Source: Bifidobacterium sp. (GTDB lineage Bacteria > Actinomycetota > Actinomycetes > Actinomycetales > Bifidobacteriaceae). From it: DNA of 64,000 nt. The stretch spans positions 496,001 through 560,000 of the forward strand of contig JAGGHK010000001.1 in the NCBI GenBank assembly GCA_024104275.1, given 5' to 3'. Below, piece by piece: positions 9,207-18,727 of this stretch. The translations under genes and the position numbers were made by a program. Below the pieces are notes generated by a model. That model saw nothing but the letters and a program-made list of their open reading frames with translations. It did not search any database and had not been told where the DNA came from. The first letter of the stretch is position 1, and every line of letters starts with the position of its first letter.

Positions 9207-10553
9207 ATGCACGCACCACATAATACCGCTATAGAACCATTCGTCATCGAACATGCCAGCGTAGCCACCGGCGATGAGGACGGTCGTACCCTGACTGACA
9301 CCACCATCGTGGTGGACGGCCTGGGCAAGATCCGGGAAATTGGACCCTCATCGACCGTGGTGGTGCCTCCGGGCTATCATCGCCTCGACGGCACCGGCAA
9401 GTTCGTCTCCCCCGGGATGATCAACGGGCACGTTCACACCTTTTCTCAGGGCAAGCCGCTCGACCCCAAGGGCAGCACGCCCGAAGGCCAGCGCAAGACC
9501 GCGAAAATCATGCATTCGGCGCCCGGCAAGCTCTTCATGTACGAGACCAGCAAGTCCAACATCATGACGCTTCTGAACTCCGGTGTCACCACCATCCGCA
9601 CCGTGGGAGACGTCGGCTATGAGGTCGTCGCCATCCGCGACCGCATCAACGCCGGAAAGATGGTCGGCCCACGCATCATGGCCGCCGGACCGATGCTCGC
9701 GATTCCTGACGGCCACGGCGCGCCGCTGGTCGCCATGGAAAGCAGTACGCCCGAAGAGGCGCGCAGCGAGGCCGAATACAGCATCGACCATGGGGTCAAC
9801 GCGCTGAAGATCGCGGCCACCGGCGGCGTCACCGACTCGCAAGTGCTCGGCGAAGCCGGTGCCCCGCAGATGACGGTCGAACAAATGCGCGCCATCTGCG
9901 AGGCCGCCCACGCCAACGACATCATCGTCGCCGCCCATGCCCAGAGCGAGGAAGGCGTACGCAGAGCGCTGAAGGCCGGCGTCGACACCATCGAACACAG
10001 TTGCAAGCTGGATGACGAACTGACCGAGCTGTTCCTCCACAACCCGAACTCACTGCGCGGCTTCAGCGCCTTGGAGCCTACGCTTTCCGCCGGATTGCCG
10101 ATGAAGTATCTCTCGCAGGAAACACTCAACATGACCGACATCCAGATGCAGAATTCCGTGCCTGTGGTCGAAGGCATGGTCAACGGGGCGCGTCAGGCGC
10201 ATGAAGCCGGTATCAAGGTGGGCGTCGGCACTGACACCGCCATGCCGTTCGTGCCGCAATACGGCACCTGGCGAGAGATGGCGCTGCTGGTTCGCTTCGC
10301 CGGTTTCACACCCGCCGAAGCTTTCCATGCCGGCACCCAGGTCACCGCCGAGATTCTCGGACTGGGCGACGTGACCGGTTCCTTGGAGGCCGGCAAGTCC
10401 GCCGATCTGCTGGTATTGAACGAAAACCCGATCGATAACCTGCGCACGCTGGAGAAGCCGCTGCTCGTGGTCGCCGCCGGCCACCCGATCTTCCACCCGC
10501 AGGTCGAGCGCTTCGACGACATGGAAGCCCAGCTTGATGAGGCCTACAAGTAA
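9207..10553 (+). CDS. Metal-dependent amidohydrolase, imidazolonepropionase-like family
   Basis: This 448-residue enzyme shows the amidohydrolase superfamily pattern: N-terminal small beta domain, NGHVHTF (HxH metal ligands, near residue 75), LKIAATGGV (Lys in the bridging position), AAHAQSEEG and TIEHSCKLDD (His ligands), and GVGTDTAMPF (the catalytic Asp). It closes with the typical GSLEAGKSADLLVLNENP C-terminal strand region. Members of this subgroup hydrolyse Xaa-Pro dipeptides, imidazolonepropionate or N-acyl compounds; substrate here is unknown. No signal peptide, so cytosolic. AAGGAG lies about seven bases before the ATG, and a strong terminator follows, so it is a single-gene unit. 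Confidence 0.87.
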   Translation: MHAPHNTAIEPFVIEHASVATGDEDGRTLTDTTIVVDGLGKIREIGPSSTVVVPPGYHRLDGTGKFVSPGMINGHVHTFSQGKPLDPKGSTPEGQRKTAKIMHSAPGKLFMYETSKSNIMTLLNSGVTTIRTVGDVGYEVVAIRDRINAGKMVGPRIMAAGPMLAIPDGHGAPLVAMESSTPEEARSEAEYSIDHGVNALKIAATGGVTDSQVLGEAGAPQMTVEQMRAICEAAHANDIIVAAHAQSEEGVRRALKAGVDTIEHSCKLDDELTELFLHNPNSLRGFSALEPTLSAGLPMKYLSQETLNMTDIQMQNSVPVVEGMVNGARQAHEAGIKVGVGTDTAMPFVPQYGTWREMALLVRFAGFTPAEAFHAGTQVTAEILGLGDVTGSLEAGKSADLLVLNENPIDNLRTLEKPLLVVAAGHPIFHPQVERFDDMEAQLDEAYK

Positions 10554-10602
10554 AGCCCGAAACGAAGTAAGAGCTGATTCGTCTCTTTAAAATAAGTAAA
10601 GG

Positions 10603-10637
10603 AAATCCGCCACCGAAACGTTCCGGTGGCGGATTTT
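10603..10637 (+). terminator. Rho-independent terminator after the amidohydrolase gene
   Basis: ATCCGCCACCG (10605-10615) and CGGTGGCGGAT (10624-10634) form an 11-bp perfect stem with an 8-base loop, followed by TTTT. Confidence 0.92.
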
Positions 10638-10771
10638 TGGTAGTTCTTGTGTTCTGTTACCTCAGTAAGTCACAGGTATTGTAATACTTTATATATCACA
10701 ATCATCGACCTATGGCAATAGGAATCTGAATCTCGACAGAATATCGACTCACGAAATCAAGGATGCCGGAA

Positions 10772-11761
10772 TCACCGATGCGCGTTGTCCTGCAAGGCCT
10801 CACCATGGGCGTAACGACGCACATTGGCGACAGCGATATCCAGGATATGGGCATCATTGCTCGCCAAATGACTGCCGCCGGCGACATGCGGGGTGACCAG
10901 GCAACGTGGCTCGTCCCAAAGCGGATGGGAGGGTGGCAGCGGCTCGGTCTCGAAGACGTCCAAGCCCGCACCGCGAATCGCCTTGCAGCTCAGGGCTTCG
11001 GCCAACGCATCGTCGTCGACCGCGTCTCCCCTACCGCCGTTGATGACGATGGCGTCTTTCTTGAGCAGAGCAAGTCTACGTGCGTCAATCAGATGATGGG
11101 TGTCGGCGGCACGCGGCAACGACAACGCGACTACATCGGCTTCGGGCAATAATTCGTCGAGCTCCTCGAATCCATGCATCTCATCGATGCCATCGACAGG
11201 CTTGTCGGCGCTTCGGCGCACCCCGACGGTACGCATGCCTGCACCCTTGGCGAGGCGAGCGAAATGGGAGCCGATATCGCCGGTACCGATGACCAGCGCC
11301 GTCGCCCCTTTCGGAGAGAGCACCATGCCCTCGTCCTTCCATTCATGGGCTTCTTGATCGCGAACATAGAGCGTGAAGTTCTTCATCAGCGCCCACATCA
11401 TCGCAATCATGTGTTCGGAAACCGACTGTCCATAGGCACCGGTGGCGCTGGTCACGGTGACATCTTCCGGCAACACACCCGGCTTGATATAGGCGTCAAC
11501 GCCGGCGCTCCAGGTCTGCAACCATTCGAGGTTGGTAAACTGATCGGCAATGGCCGGGTCGAAGTTGCCCAGCACCGCCGTTGCCTTACCTCGCAAATCT
11601 TCAGGAATCTGCGCCTTGACTTTCATATCGCCGTAATGTTCGGGGTCCCCGCAGAATTCGATACGCACGTCGCCCGCCGCTTCGATAAACCGCTGCCTGT
11701 CCGTTTCATCCACGGGTATGCAGTTGACGATCAATTTTTTGCTATCGGTTTCTGCCGTCAT
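10772..11761 (-). CDS. D-isomer-specific 2-hydroxyacid dehydrogenase
   Basis: From ATG 11761 (MTAETDSKK), with GGGGAGGAAC in front, the protein has 329 residues. The NAD-binding domain shows ALVIGTGDIGSHFA (GxGxxG near residue 157), followed by VINGGRGDAVDDDAL and GLDVFETEPLPP, then TPHVAGGS, the standard substrate/NAD signature of the D-lactate/phosphoglycerate dehydrogenase family. It should reduce a 2-keto acid using NAD(P)H; the actual substrate is not readable. Upstream in-frame codons up to 11878 lack ribosome-binding sites. The 318-base gap between it and fruG contains the fru terminator and presumably this gene's promoter. Confidence 0.85.
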   Translation of the reverse strand: MTAETDSKKLIVNCIPVDETDRQRFIEAAGDVRIEFCGDPEHYGDMKVKAQIPEDLRGKATAVLGNFDPAIADQFTNLEWLQTWSAGVDAYIKPGVLPEDVTVTSATGAYGQSVSEHMIAMMWALMKNFTLYVRDQEAHEWKDEGMVLSPKGATALVIGTGDIGSHFARLAKGAGMRTVGVRRSADKPVDGIDEMHGFEELDELLPEADVVALSLPRAADTHHLIDARRLALLKKDAIVINGGRGDAVDDDALAEALSCKAIRGAGLDVFETEPLPPSHPLWDEPRCLVTPHVAGGSHLASNDAHILDIAVANVRRYAHGEALQDNAHR

Positions 11762-12000
11762 TGTTCCTCCCCAAAATGAATCAAGAATATTGTCAAAAGA
11801 TACATTCTCTTCTGACATAATAAAATCCATGATAGTCCTGTCTTTGCGCGGATGGTGCGTTGGCTGACCGAACAACAAAGATTGGTTATGGAATGCTTCA
11901 CATCACCATGCCAAATAAAAAAATCCCACAAAACAGGTTTGTCGCGATCAATAGACAAAAGTCGAATCCCAAACAAAATGCCAATATCGGAGAAAACAAT

Positions 12001-12037
12001 AATGGCAAGACCTGTCAAAGAAGCAAGTCTTGCCATT
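12001..12037 (-). terminator. Terminator of the fruEKFG operon
   Basis: AATGGCAAGAC (12001-12011) and GTCTTGCCATT (12027-12037) form an 11-bp perfect stem; on the minus strand it is followed by ATTGTTTTC. It lies 43 bases after the fruG stop. The rest of the 11762-12079 gap shows no gene. Confidence 0.75.
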
Positions 12038-12079
12038 ATCGATATCTATTGGAAAGCGATTATTCCAATGCCATTTTTG

Positions 12080-13108
12080 TCATTCTTTCTTGTTGAACGC
12101 GGTCACCACGTGCTGCAGAACCACGAAGACAAGAATCATCAGGCCGACCACAATGGTGGTCCACTCGGCCGGGACACCGAAATCGCTGGTGAGCGGGTCG
12201 ATGGTGGAACGCACCAGAGCGCCGATGACGGAACCGAGCACGTAGCCGAAGCCGCCGGTGACGATGGTGCCGCCGATAACGACGGAGGCCACGGCGTCGA
12301 GCTCCCAGCCCACACCGGTCGTGTTCTTGGCCGATCCGATGTTGGCGGTGTAGACAATGGAGGCGATGGACGCGAGCGTAGCGGAGGTGAAGTAGATAAT
12401 AAACTGTGTGCGCTTGACCGGGAGGCCCATGAGCTCAGCCGAGGGACGGGAACCGCCGATAGCGTAGATCGTACGGCCGGTACGGGTCTTGTGCAGCAGG
12501 ATGTATCCGAACACCACCACGACGATGGCGATGACGACACCCATGTTGAAGGTCAGATCGTTGGCGATCTTGGGATTGTCGATGATTTTGATGGGGTTGG
12601 CAATCCAATCGAAGTTGTTGTTCGAAGGAAGCGTCAACGAGTCTGTCGAGATGATCGAGGAGATGCCGCGAGCCAGGAACATCGTCGAAAGCGTCGCGAT
12701 GAAGGGCTGCATGTTGAACTCTTCGATCAGTGTTTCGGCCAGGAGGCCGAAGACCATGCCGATGAGAATCATGACCACCATGGCCAGCGGCGCAGGGACA
12801 CCGGCGATGGTCATCTTCACGCCTACAACCGAGGTGATGGAGACGATGGCGCCGACGCTCAAATCGATGCCGCCTGTCAACACCGGCAGGGTCATGGCCA
12901 TTGCAAGGATGATGAGGTAGGAGTGATCGATGAACAGGGAGGAGATGAATCCGAGCCTGATGTATGTGCCGAAGAGCACCTGGCCCATGATCAGCATCAG
13001 GATGAAGATCACCACAGCTGCGATGGTCGGAATCATCTGAGGATCGAGATGACGTGACTTTTTCACAATCTTCTTTCCAGCTACAGCATTTGCCGTTGCG
13101 TTGCTCAT
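12080..13108 (-). CDS. fruG: Sugar ABC transporter permease FruG
   Basis: This 342-residue membrane protein belongs to the ribose/xylose/galactofuranose-type permease family (RbsC/YjfF). It has about nine to ten hydrophobic helices and the EAA-like motif GGTIVTGGFGYVLGSVIGAL near residue 265, with LTGGIDLSVGAIV earlier. In Bifidobacterium longum the gene order fruE-fruK-fruF-fruG encodes a fructose (also ribose/xylose) importer, and the order here matches. The start overlaps the fruF stop by ATGA, indicating translational coupling. The reading frame is intact, unlike its neighbours fruK and fruF. Confidence 0.87.
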   Translation of the reverse strand: MSNATANAVAGKKIVKKSRHLDPQMIPTIAAVVIFILMLIMGQVLFGTYIRLGFISSLFIDHSYLIILAMAMTLPVLTGGIDLSVGAIVSITSVVGVKMTIAGVPAPLAMVVMILIGMVFGLLAETLIEEFNMQPFIATLSTMFLARGISSIISTDSLTLPSNNNFDWIANPIKIIDNPKIANDLTFNMGVVIAIVVVVFGYILLHKTRTGRTIYAIGGSRPSAELMGLPVKRTQFIIYFTSATLASIASIVYTANIGSAKNTTGVGWELDAVASVVIGGTIVTGGFGYVLGSVIGALVRSTIDPLTSDFGVPAEWTTIVVGLMILVFVVLQHVVTAFNKKE

Positions 13109-14127
13109 GCCGCCACCTCCTTCGACTGTGCCTTCAATGCTTTCTTGCGTTTTATCTCGGCACTTAGGTTATGGACCTTTGGAGCCTGCATGACGCAGAC
13201 GATAATGACGACGACCGCGAAGAACGCAGGCGTAGCCGCTGCATCGATGCCCAAAGTGATGATGGTCTTGCGAATCATGGCGATGATGATCGCGCCGAAT
13301 GCAGAACCGAGCAGGGAGAACTTGCCGCCGAGCAGCGAGGTGCCGCCGATGACGACTGCCAGAATCGCGTACATTTCGAGATCCTGGCCGGTCTTGACCA
13401 CATCGACACGCATCACGGATGCCGTGGCGAACAGACCGGCGACCGCAGCGAGCAGACCTGAAATCGCGTAGACCATGAAAAGAATCCTGCGTGGCTTGAT
13501 GCCGGTCATACGGCTGGCCTCAGGATTGATGCCCACGGACTCGATCATCATGCCCATGGCCGTCTTACGGGCGAGCAGGCCGACAATCAATACTATGATG
13601 ACGGCGATGATGAAGTTGGCCGGGATACCGAAGATGAATCCGTTGGCAATCCAATGCAACGGGGCAACGCCAGGGATCGAGCTCGCATCGGCGTTCTGGC
13701 CGGAGGTGATGACCTTCGCCAAGCCTCGTCCTGCAAGCATCATGATCAGTGTGGTGATGAACGGCTGAAGGCCGAGGATCGAAACGAGCGCACCGTTGAC
13801 GCATCCGATCAGCAGGCCGACGAGCAGGGCGCACAGAATAGCGACCCAGACGTTGGCACCACCGATCAGCATCTGCATGGCGACGGCACCTGCCACAGCC
13901 ATGGTCGAACCGACCGAAAGGTCGATGCCTGCAGTGGAGATGACCAATGTCATGCCGGCTGCGATCATCAGGTATCGTGCAGATTCCTGGATCATCGTGA
14001 TCAGCGGACCAGCGAGACCTCCGGTGTTGGTGTTCCATTTCAGTGACAGGAACCCATGATAAAATATCGTGCAGATGATGATGAGTACAATGAATGCGAT
14101 CACCGACCAGGTAAGGTTCGAAGGCAT
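13105..14127 (-). CDS. fruF: Sugar ABC transporter permease FruF, N-terminus disrupted
   Basis: The permease body is intact (340 residues from ATG 14127, MPSNLTW), with STAGIDLSVGSTMAV and the EAA-like GGTSLLGGKFSLLGSAFGA segment. It is the RbsC-type partner of FruG. The expected start is the ATG at 14180, which overlaps the fruK stop as TGATG, but from there the frame stops after about 24 codons. Adding one A to the A6 run (T6 at 14165-14170 on the plus strand) would give MAQEKNAYEDKPSIAKK joined in frame to LMPSNLTW. So either a short N-terminally truncated permease is made from 14127, or the gene is off. No ribosome-binding site is obvious before 14127. Confidence 0.8.
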   Translation of the reverse strand: MPSNLTWSVIAFIVLIIICTIFYHGFLSLKWNTNTGGLAGPLITMIQESARYLMIAAGMTLVISTAGIDLSVGSTMAVAGAVAMQMLIGGANVWVAILCALLVGLLIGCVNGALVSILGLQPFITTLIMMLAGRGLAKVITSGQNADASSIPGVAPLHWIANGFIFGIPANFIIAVIIVLIVGLLARKTAMGMMIESVGINPEASRMTGIKPRRILFMVYAISGLLAAVAGLFATASVMRVDVVKTGQDLEMYAILAVVIGGTSLLGGKFSLLGSAFGAIIIAMIRKTIITLGIDAAATPAFFAVVVIIVCVMQAPKVHNLSAEIKRKKALKAQSKEVAA

Positions 14128-14179
14128 GAGCTTCTTTGCAATGGAAGGCTTATCTTCATAGGCGTTTTTTCCTGAGCCA

Positions 14180-15722
14180 TCACTCCCCCTTTCCAGTATT
14201 GATATTGGTATTCGCAATGGTTTGGACGATGGTCTCCTGGGAGACGTTGTCATCGTTCTTGATCTCGGCGATCTTGTGGCGGTCCTTGAGCACTTCGATA
14301 TCATCGGAAAGACGCACAACCTCATCAAGTTCGGAGGAGATGAAGACGACACCGATGCCTTGGGCGGCCAAGTCGATGACCACCTGCTGAATCTCCGCCT
14401 TGGCGCCGATATCGATGCCTCGTGTAGGTCCATCAAGAATCAGCAACGTAGGATTGGTGGCCAGCCAACGGGCGATCAGCACCTTCTGCTGATTGCCGCC
14501 GGAAAGGTTCTTGATCATCCTGTTCGGATCGGCAGGACGGACGTTGAGTTCCTTGATGTACTTGTCAACGACCTCGTCCGCTTCCTTCTTCGGGATGGGC
14601 TTGAACATGCCGCGGGTTGCCTGAAGGGCGATCAGGATGTTCTCCCTGACCGTCAGATCGCCGATGATGCCCTCATCACGACGGTTCTCAGTGGAGTAGG
14701 CGTCTTGTTACGCAGGGCTGTGGCCGGATCGGAAACGGTGAGTTTCTGCCCGTTGAGCTTGAACTCGCCGGAATCGGCCTTGTCCGCTCCGAAGAGCAGA
14801 CGCGCCAATTCGGTACGACCGGAGCCGAGAAGGCCTGCGAAGCCGACGATCTGGCCCTTGAAGATATCCATATCCACGGGGTGAACGGATCCCTTCTTGC
14901 CGTAGTCACGCACGGAAACAATGGGCTGTTCATTGGCGACCGGTTGACGACGCGTCTTCTTGGTGCCAATCTGGCTGAGTTCTTCGGCGCTCTTGCCAAT
15001 CATCATGCCGATAAGCTCGTCACGAGGCGTGTCCTTGGTGATGACCTCCTTGATGAACTGGCCGTTGCGCAGCACTGTCATCTTGTCGCTGATCTCATAG
15101 ACCTGATCAAGGAAGTGGGAAACGAAAAGTATGGCGACTCCCGAATCACGAACTTTGCGGATAATCGCAAACAGGTCCTGGACCTCGTTGGCATCCAGAG
15201 ACGAGGTCGGTTCGTCGAGAATCAGCACCTTGGCATCAATGACCATCGAACGGGCGATGGCGACGAGCTGCTGCATGGCGATGGAAAGCGAGCTCAGCGG
15301 CGAATGGGTATCAAGATGGCCCAATCCCATCTCAGCAAGGTATCCTGCAGCCTTTGCATGCGTTTTTTTCCAGTTGATCATGCCGACCTTGTCGCGGACT
15401 TCATGGCCCAACATCACGTTTTCGCCGATGCTCAAATTGGCGCAGAGGTTCACCTCCTGGTAAACGGTCGCGATTCCGGCGTTCTGCGCGTCGAGCGTCC
15501 CCTTGAACAATTGTGGCTTGCCTTCTACCGTAATGGAACCGCCATTGATCTTATACACGCCCGTAAGCGCCTTGATCATGGTCGATTTGCCGGCGCCGTT
15601 TTCGCCCATCAGGGCATGGACTTCACCGGGATAGAGACTAAGGTCAACATTGTCCAGCGCTTTCACACCCGGAAATTCAATCGTGATGCCTTTCATCACG
15701 ACTATGGGTTTTTGTCTGTCAT
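14180..15722 (-). pseudogene. fruK: Fructose ABC transporter ATPase FruK, two frameshifts
   Basis: A family member of about 513 residues with two ABC domains is expected. The N-terminal half (GENGAGKST Walker A, LSIAMQQLVAIARS signature, VLILDEPTSSLD) and the C-terminal half (GSGRTELARLL, LSGGNQQKVLIARW) are both present but in different frames. Break 1: after ATG 15722 the frame reads MTDKNP then TAG at 15704-15702; one extra A would give MTDKNPIVVMKGITIEFPG. Break 2: near 14701-14703 the frame changes from ALRNKT to AYSTENRRDEG, a one-base deletion. In addition the second Walker B reads LLILDGPT, with Gly where Glu is usual (codon at 14429-14431). Fragments cannot form a normal FruK. Confidence 0.85.
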
Positions 15723-15761
15723 GTTTTTGCCTTACAAAAAGTTACAACTTTAATAACATAG

Positions 15762-15822
15762 AAAACGGGTGTGGGCGATGTGGCGACGAAACGTCCATCG
15801 GCACATCGTCCACACCCGTTTC
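15762..15822 (-). terminator. Intercistronic hairpin between fruE and fruK
   Basis: AACGGGTGTGG (15764-15774) pairs with CCACACCCGTT (15810-15820), extended inward by GCGATGTG/CACATCGT, giving a stem of about 19 bp with a 19-base loop; on the minus strand TTTTC follows. Such hairpins after a binding-protein gene let it be expressed more than the membrane and ATPase genes. Confidence 0.8.
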
Positions 15823-15842
15823 ACTTCGGCTCAACGAACCGA

Positions 15843-16832
15843 TCAGTACGTACGGGTTCCTGCATCAAGCGCCTGCTTGGCGGCCGTAGGATCGAACACC
15901 TTCGAATCGATGACGATGTTCTTCTCGACCTTTTTGCCGGCCAGCTTGTCCTTGACGGCGTTGGCGGTCTCCTTGCCGAAGATCGGGTTGTACTCGATAT
16001 CCTCAGCGAGGTCACCGGCGACAACGGCCTGAAGACCAGGCTTCGTGCCATCAATGGTCACGATCTTGGCCTTGCCCTTGAGCCCTGCGGCGTCAACGGC
16101 CTGAGCGGCACCGAGGCCCATCTCGTCGTTCTCGGCGAAGATGAACTGCGGGTTCTTGTCCTTGTACTTATCGAGCAGGCCAGCGGTCACGGTCTTGCCT
16201 TCATCAGTGGACCAGTTTGCGGACTGCTTCTCGAGTACGTTGATGTTCTTGTTGGCCTTGGCGCTCCAGCCGGTCTCACGATCCTTAACCACGGAGAGGC
16301 CTGCAGGTCCCTGAAGGATGAAGCCGTTGGCCCCATCGGGGAATGCCTTGTTCATGAACTCGGCAGCCTGCTGACCAGCCCACTCGTTGGACGGACCGAT
16401 GTGGGAGACGACGGCGTTCTTGGCCTTGGCATCCTTGACATCGATATCACGGTCAACGGTGAAGACCGGAATCTCGGCCTCAGCAGCCTTCTTCAGCGAA
16501 TCATCCCAACCGGAATCCTCAGTGGCGGAAAGAACGATGGCATCCACGCCGTCATTGACGAACTTGCTGAACGCCTGAATCTGCTTCTGCTGATCGTTGT
16601 TCTGGGTCGGGGAATAAATCAAATCGAATCCAGCCGACTTGAACGCCTTCTTGGCGTCTTCCTCGTTAGCTGTACGGAAGCCGCCTTCAGGACCGACAGC
16701 CACAAACCCTACCGTCTTCTTGCCGCTCTTGGATCCGCTCGAATTGTTGTTCGACGAACCGCAAGCAGCCATGCCGACCAGTGCCGCCGTGGCAGTGATC
16801 AAGGCCAGACTCTTTTTCCAGATATTCTTCAT
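15843..16832 (-). CDS. fruE: Fructose ABC transporter substrate-binding lipoprotein FruE
   Basis: From ATG 16832 (GAGGAG upstream) the protein has 329 residues. The N-terminus has a lipoprotein signal: KK, a hydrophobic stretch, then LVGMAAC with the lipobox Cys, and an Asn/Ser-rich tether. The mature part is a type I periplasmic binding protein of the ribose/galactofuranose family (KTVGFVAVGPEGGF, PTQNNDQQKQIQAF, VIDGTKPGLQAV-like strands). It would capture fructose outside the membrane and deliver it to FruFG. It is the first gene of the operon and is fully intact, as is fruG, while fruK and fruF are damaged. Confidence 0.9.
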   Translation of the reverse strand: MKNIWKKSLALITATAALVGMAACGSSNNNSSGSKSGKKTVGFVAVGPEGGFRTANEEDAKKAFKSAGFDLIYSPTQNNDQQKQIQAFSKFVNDGVDAIVLSATEDSGWDDSLKKAAEAEIPVFTVDRDIDVKDAKAKNAVVSHIGPSNEWAGQQAAEFMNKAFPDGANGFILQGPAGLSVVKDRETGWSAKANKNINVLEKQSANWSTDEGKTVTAGLLDKYKDKNPQFIFAENDEMGLGAAQAVDAAGLKGKAKIVTIDGTKPGLQAVVAGDLAEDIEYNPIFGKETANAVKDKLAGKKVEKNIVIDSKVFDPTAAKQALDAGTRTY

Positions 16833-16902
16833 ATCAGCTCCTCTTCGAGTAAGTAAAGACACCTAACGCCTTTACGTTTTTGGACTACAATTCTTATTAT
16901 GA

Positions 16903-16920
16903 ATTGTTTGCGCTCACAAT
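16903..16920 (-). promoter_or_regulatory. Candidate LacI-family operator upstream of fruE
   Basis: The minus strand reads ATTGTGAGCGCAAACAAT, an imperfect palindrome around a central GC with TGT...ACA arms, close to the LacI-family operator form. It lies about 70 bases before the fruE start, next to CATAAT that could be a -10 element. Regulation by a sugar-responsive LacI-type repressor is inferred; no repressor gene is in the window. Confidence 0.5.
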
Positions 16921-16982
16921 GCACCCGAAAAAGATAACAATTCGATAACTTTCTGATGTTCACCGAATTACAAAGAAGAAAA

Positions 16983-18722
16983 TCAACGCTGTGAAATCAC
17001 CGTGGACTGGGTATCCGCAATGGTCCAGGAGCCGTCCAAAGTCCCGGAATCCGAGTGGACCACCCCTTGGTCATCGAGTACCGCAAGGCGCAACGCATTG
17101 TTGACCTGCCCGCTGGCGATCGACTTGATCTGCGCATGCGGCAAGCGCTGGGCATGCTCCGGACCCGGTCCTATCTGTTGGAATCCTTGTGTGTCATCGT
17201 CAGACAAACCATTGACCGCATAGATCAACGTCGTATCGTTGTAGAACGTCAGCATCGATACCCTATTACGGGACGAAATATGGGCTACGGCATCATTGAT
17301 CCGCACGACAGCCTGCGCCTGATTGCGGATAATGCCAGTCATCACCACGCCCATCAAGGACCCGGACTGCACTGCCAACGAGAGCCTCGAGCCATCGGAA
17401 GAAACCGCAAGCGTCAGCAAGGAAGCGTCACCCAACCACGGGAAAGTGAAATGCTGAACCGTGCCATCGCCTTCCTGCACCATCAAACTTCTGGAATCTG
17501 AGGACAACGCCCATATCTCGTTTTTGATACCACCCGTTATCTCGCTTATAGCGTTTCCCCCAAACATCGTGCCACAAGGGGCACCATTGGGTTTAAGGCA
17601 GGTGACGGTGGAATCTGCATTCAATACCGCTCCCCCCGAAGATCCGAAGACGAAACCACGCGCATCCTGACTCCCCTCGACTTGGCCCACCCTCAGAGGA
17701 GCCGAAGAATTCAGCGAAACGATATTGCCTGCGCTCAGCGAATACAGTGGAGAGGCGGCATAGGTGTTCTGTATCGACACGTCGGCATCCTCATGTGAAT
17801 AATCCTGCTGGGATGTGGTGGTGACGGTCATATCGTAATACGCATCGCCATCCCCAAGTGTCAGACGAATCTCATGAACCAACATGGCCTTGTCTTCATG
17901 GGGAAGCTGGTTGAAGGCGTCGTTCAAAACAATGCGTATCTTGTCGCTTTCCTCCAAGACGGCGTTGACCTCGAGTTTCAGATTTCGTTCGTTGAGGTTG
18001 GCAATGGCGTCACCCAGCCACTCCACCTTGCCGGCAAGCAGTTCCTTCACCGCGTGAGAGCGCCAATCGCGCCAAGCGAACCAGCGCACATCCGGAATCA
18101 GGCTGTGAGAATAGGTGTCAGCGTGATACAACGTCACCTGTCGGAACACCTGTTCAAAATCCGAATCCGAAATGACGACGGTATCGGGCGCGCTGTCAAT
18201 CCTCCATTGCCCCTTTTCAAGCACAAGCGAGAAATCCAGCGATTGAACCGACCCGCTCGACGCCGACCTATATTGGCCCCTGCTGTCAACCTCCCCTTTG
18301 ACATGGATCTCAACCTCAATGCCGCATTCTTCCTGCCCCTCATCCGAGGGTTTCATATCACTGGTTTTCTTTACGAACGTGGGTTCTCCCTGAACCACCA
18401 GTGACAATCTGTCGCCGTTCCAGCTACGCTTCGACTTCGGTGTCAGAAAATCACGAGCCACGCGGAAGCCATCACTCTGGATACCGGCAGGCATGGCATC
18501 AAAGAACCCTCTGACAATCGCTTCGGGCTAATCATTGGCCTTAGGCCCTTGAGGGTCCGTGAAGACTCTTTTCGAGTGCTGTTCGACTGCAGGAAGACGT
18601 TGCACCGCACCCTGATCGGGGAAGCCCATGGGATTTGAACAGGAGGAGCCCAGTACACAGAACACGACGGCCAGGATCATAATCAGGAATCGCTTCAAAC
18701 GCCTTGCAAACACAATGATCAC
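16983..18722 (-). pseudogene. lpqB: Lipoprotein LpqB, interrupted by an in-frame amber codon
   Basis: The gene begins at GTG 18722, six bases after the mtrB stop, with a lipoprotein signal (hydrophobic ILAVVFCVLGSSC, lipobox Cys). After 64 codons (ending GPKAND) a TAG at 18530-18528 interrupts the frame, and the same frame then continues as PEAIVRGFFDAMPAGIQ and on for about 515 codons to 16983. The long part carries the GerMN-type domain and the beta-propeller-like C-terminal region of LpqB, the lipoprotein that modulates MtrB. No frame change is needed, so this is a single nonsense change. A protein restarting at ATG 18494 would lack the signal and lipid anchor. Amber readthrough is possible but nothing suggests it. 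Confidence 0.85.
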
Positions 18723-18727
18723 CCACC

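Noticed and set aside
11852..13057. 401-codon plus-strand open frame rich in His, Asp and Gly
   Set aside because: Antisense to fruG; composition is the mirror of a hydrophobic permease.
15363..15369. T7 run in fruK as another frame break
   Set aside because: The frame is correct across it (WKKTHAK); it serves instead as evidence that homopolymers are not always miscounted.
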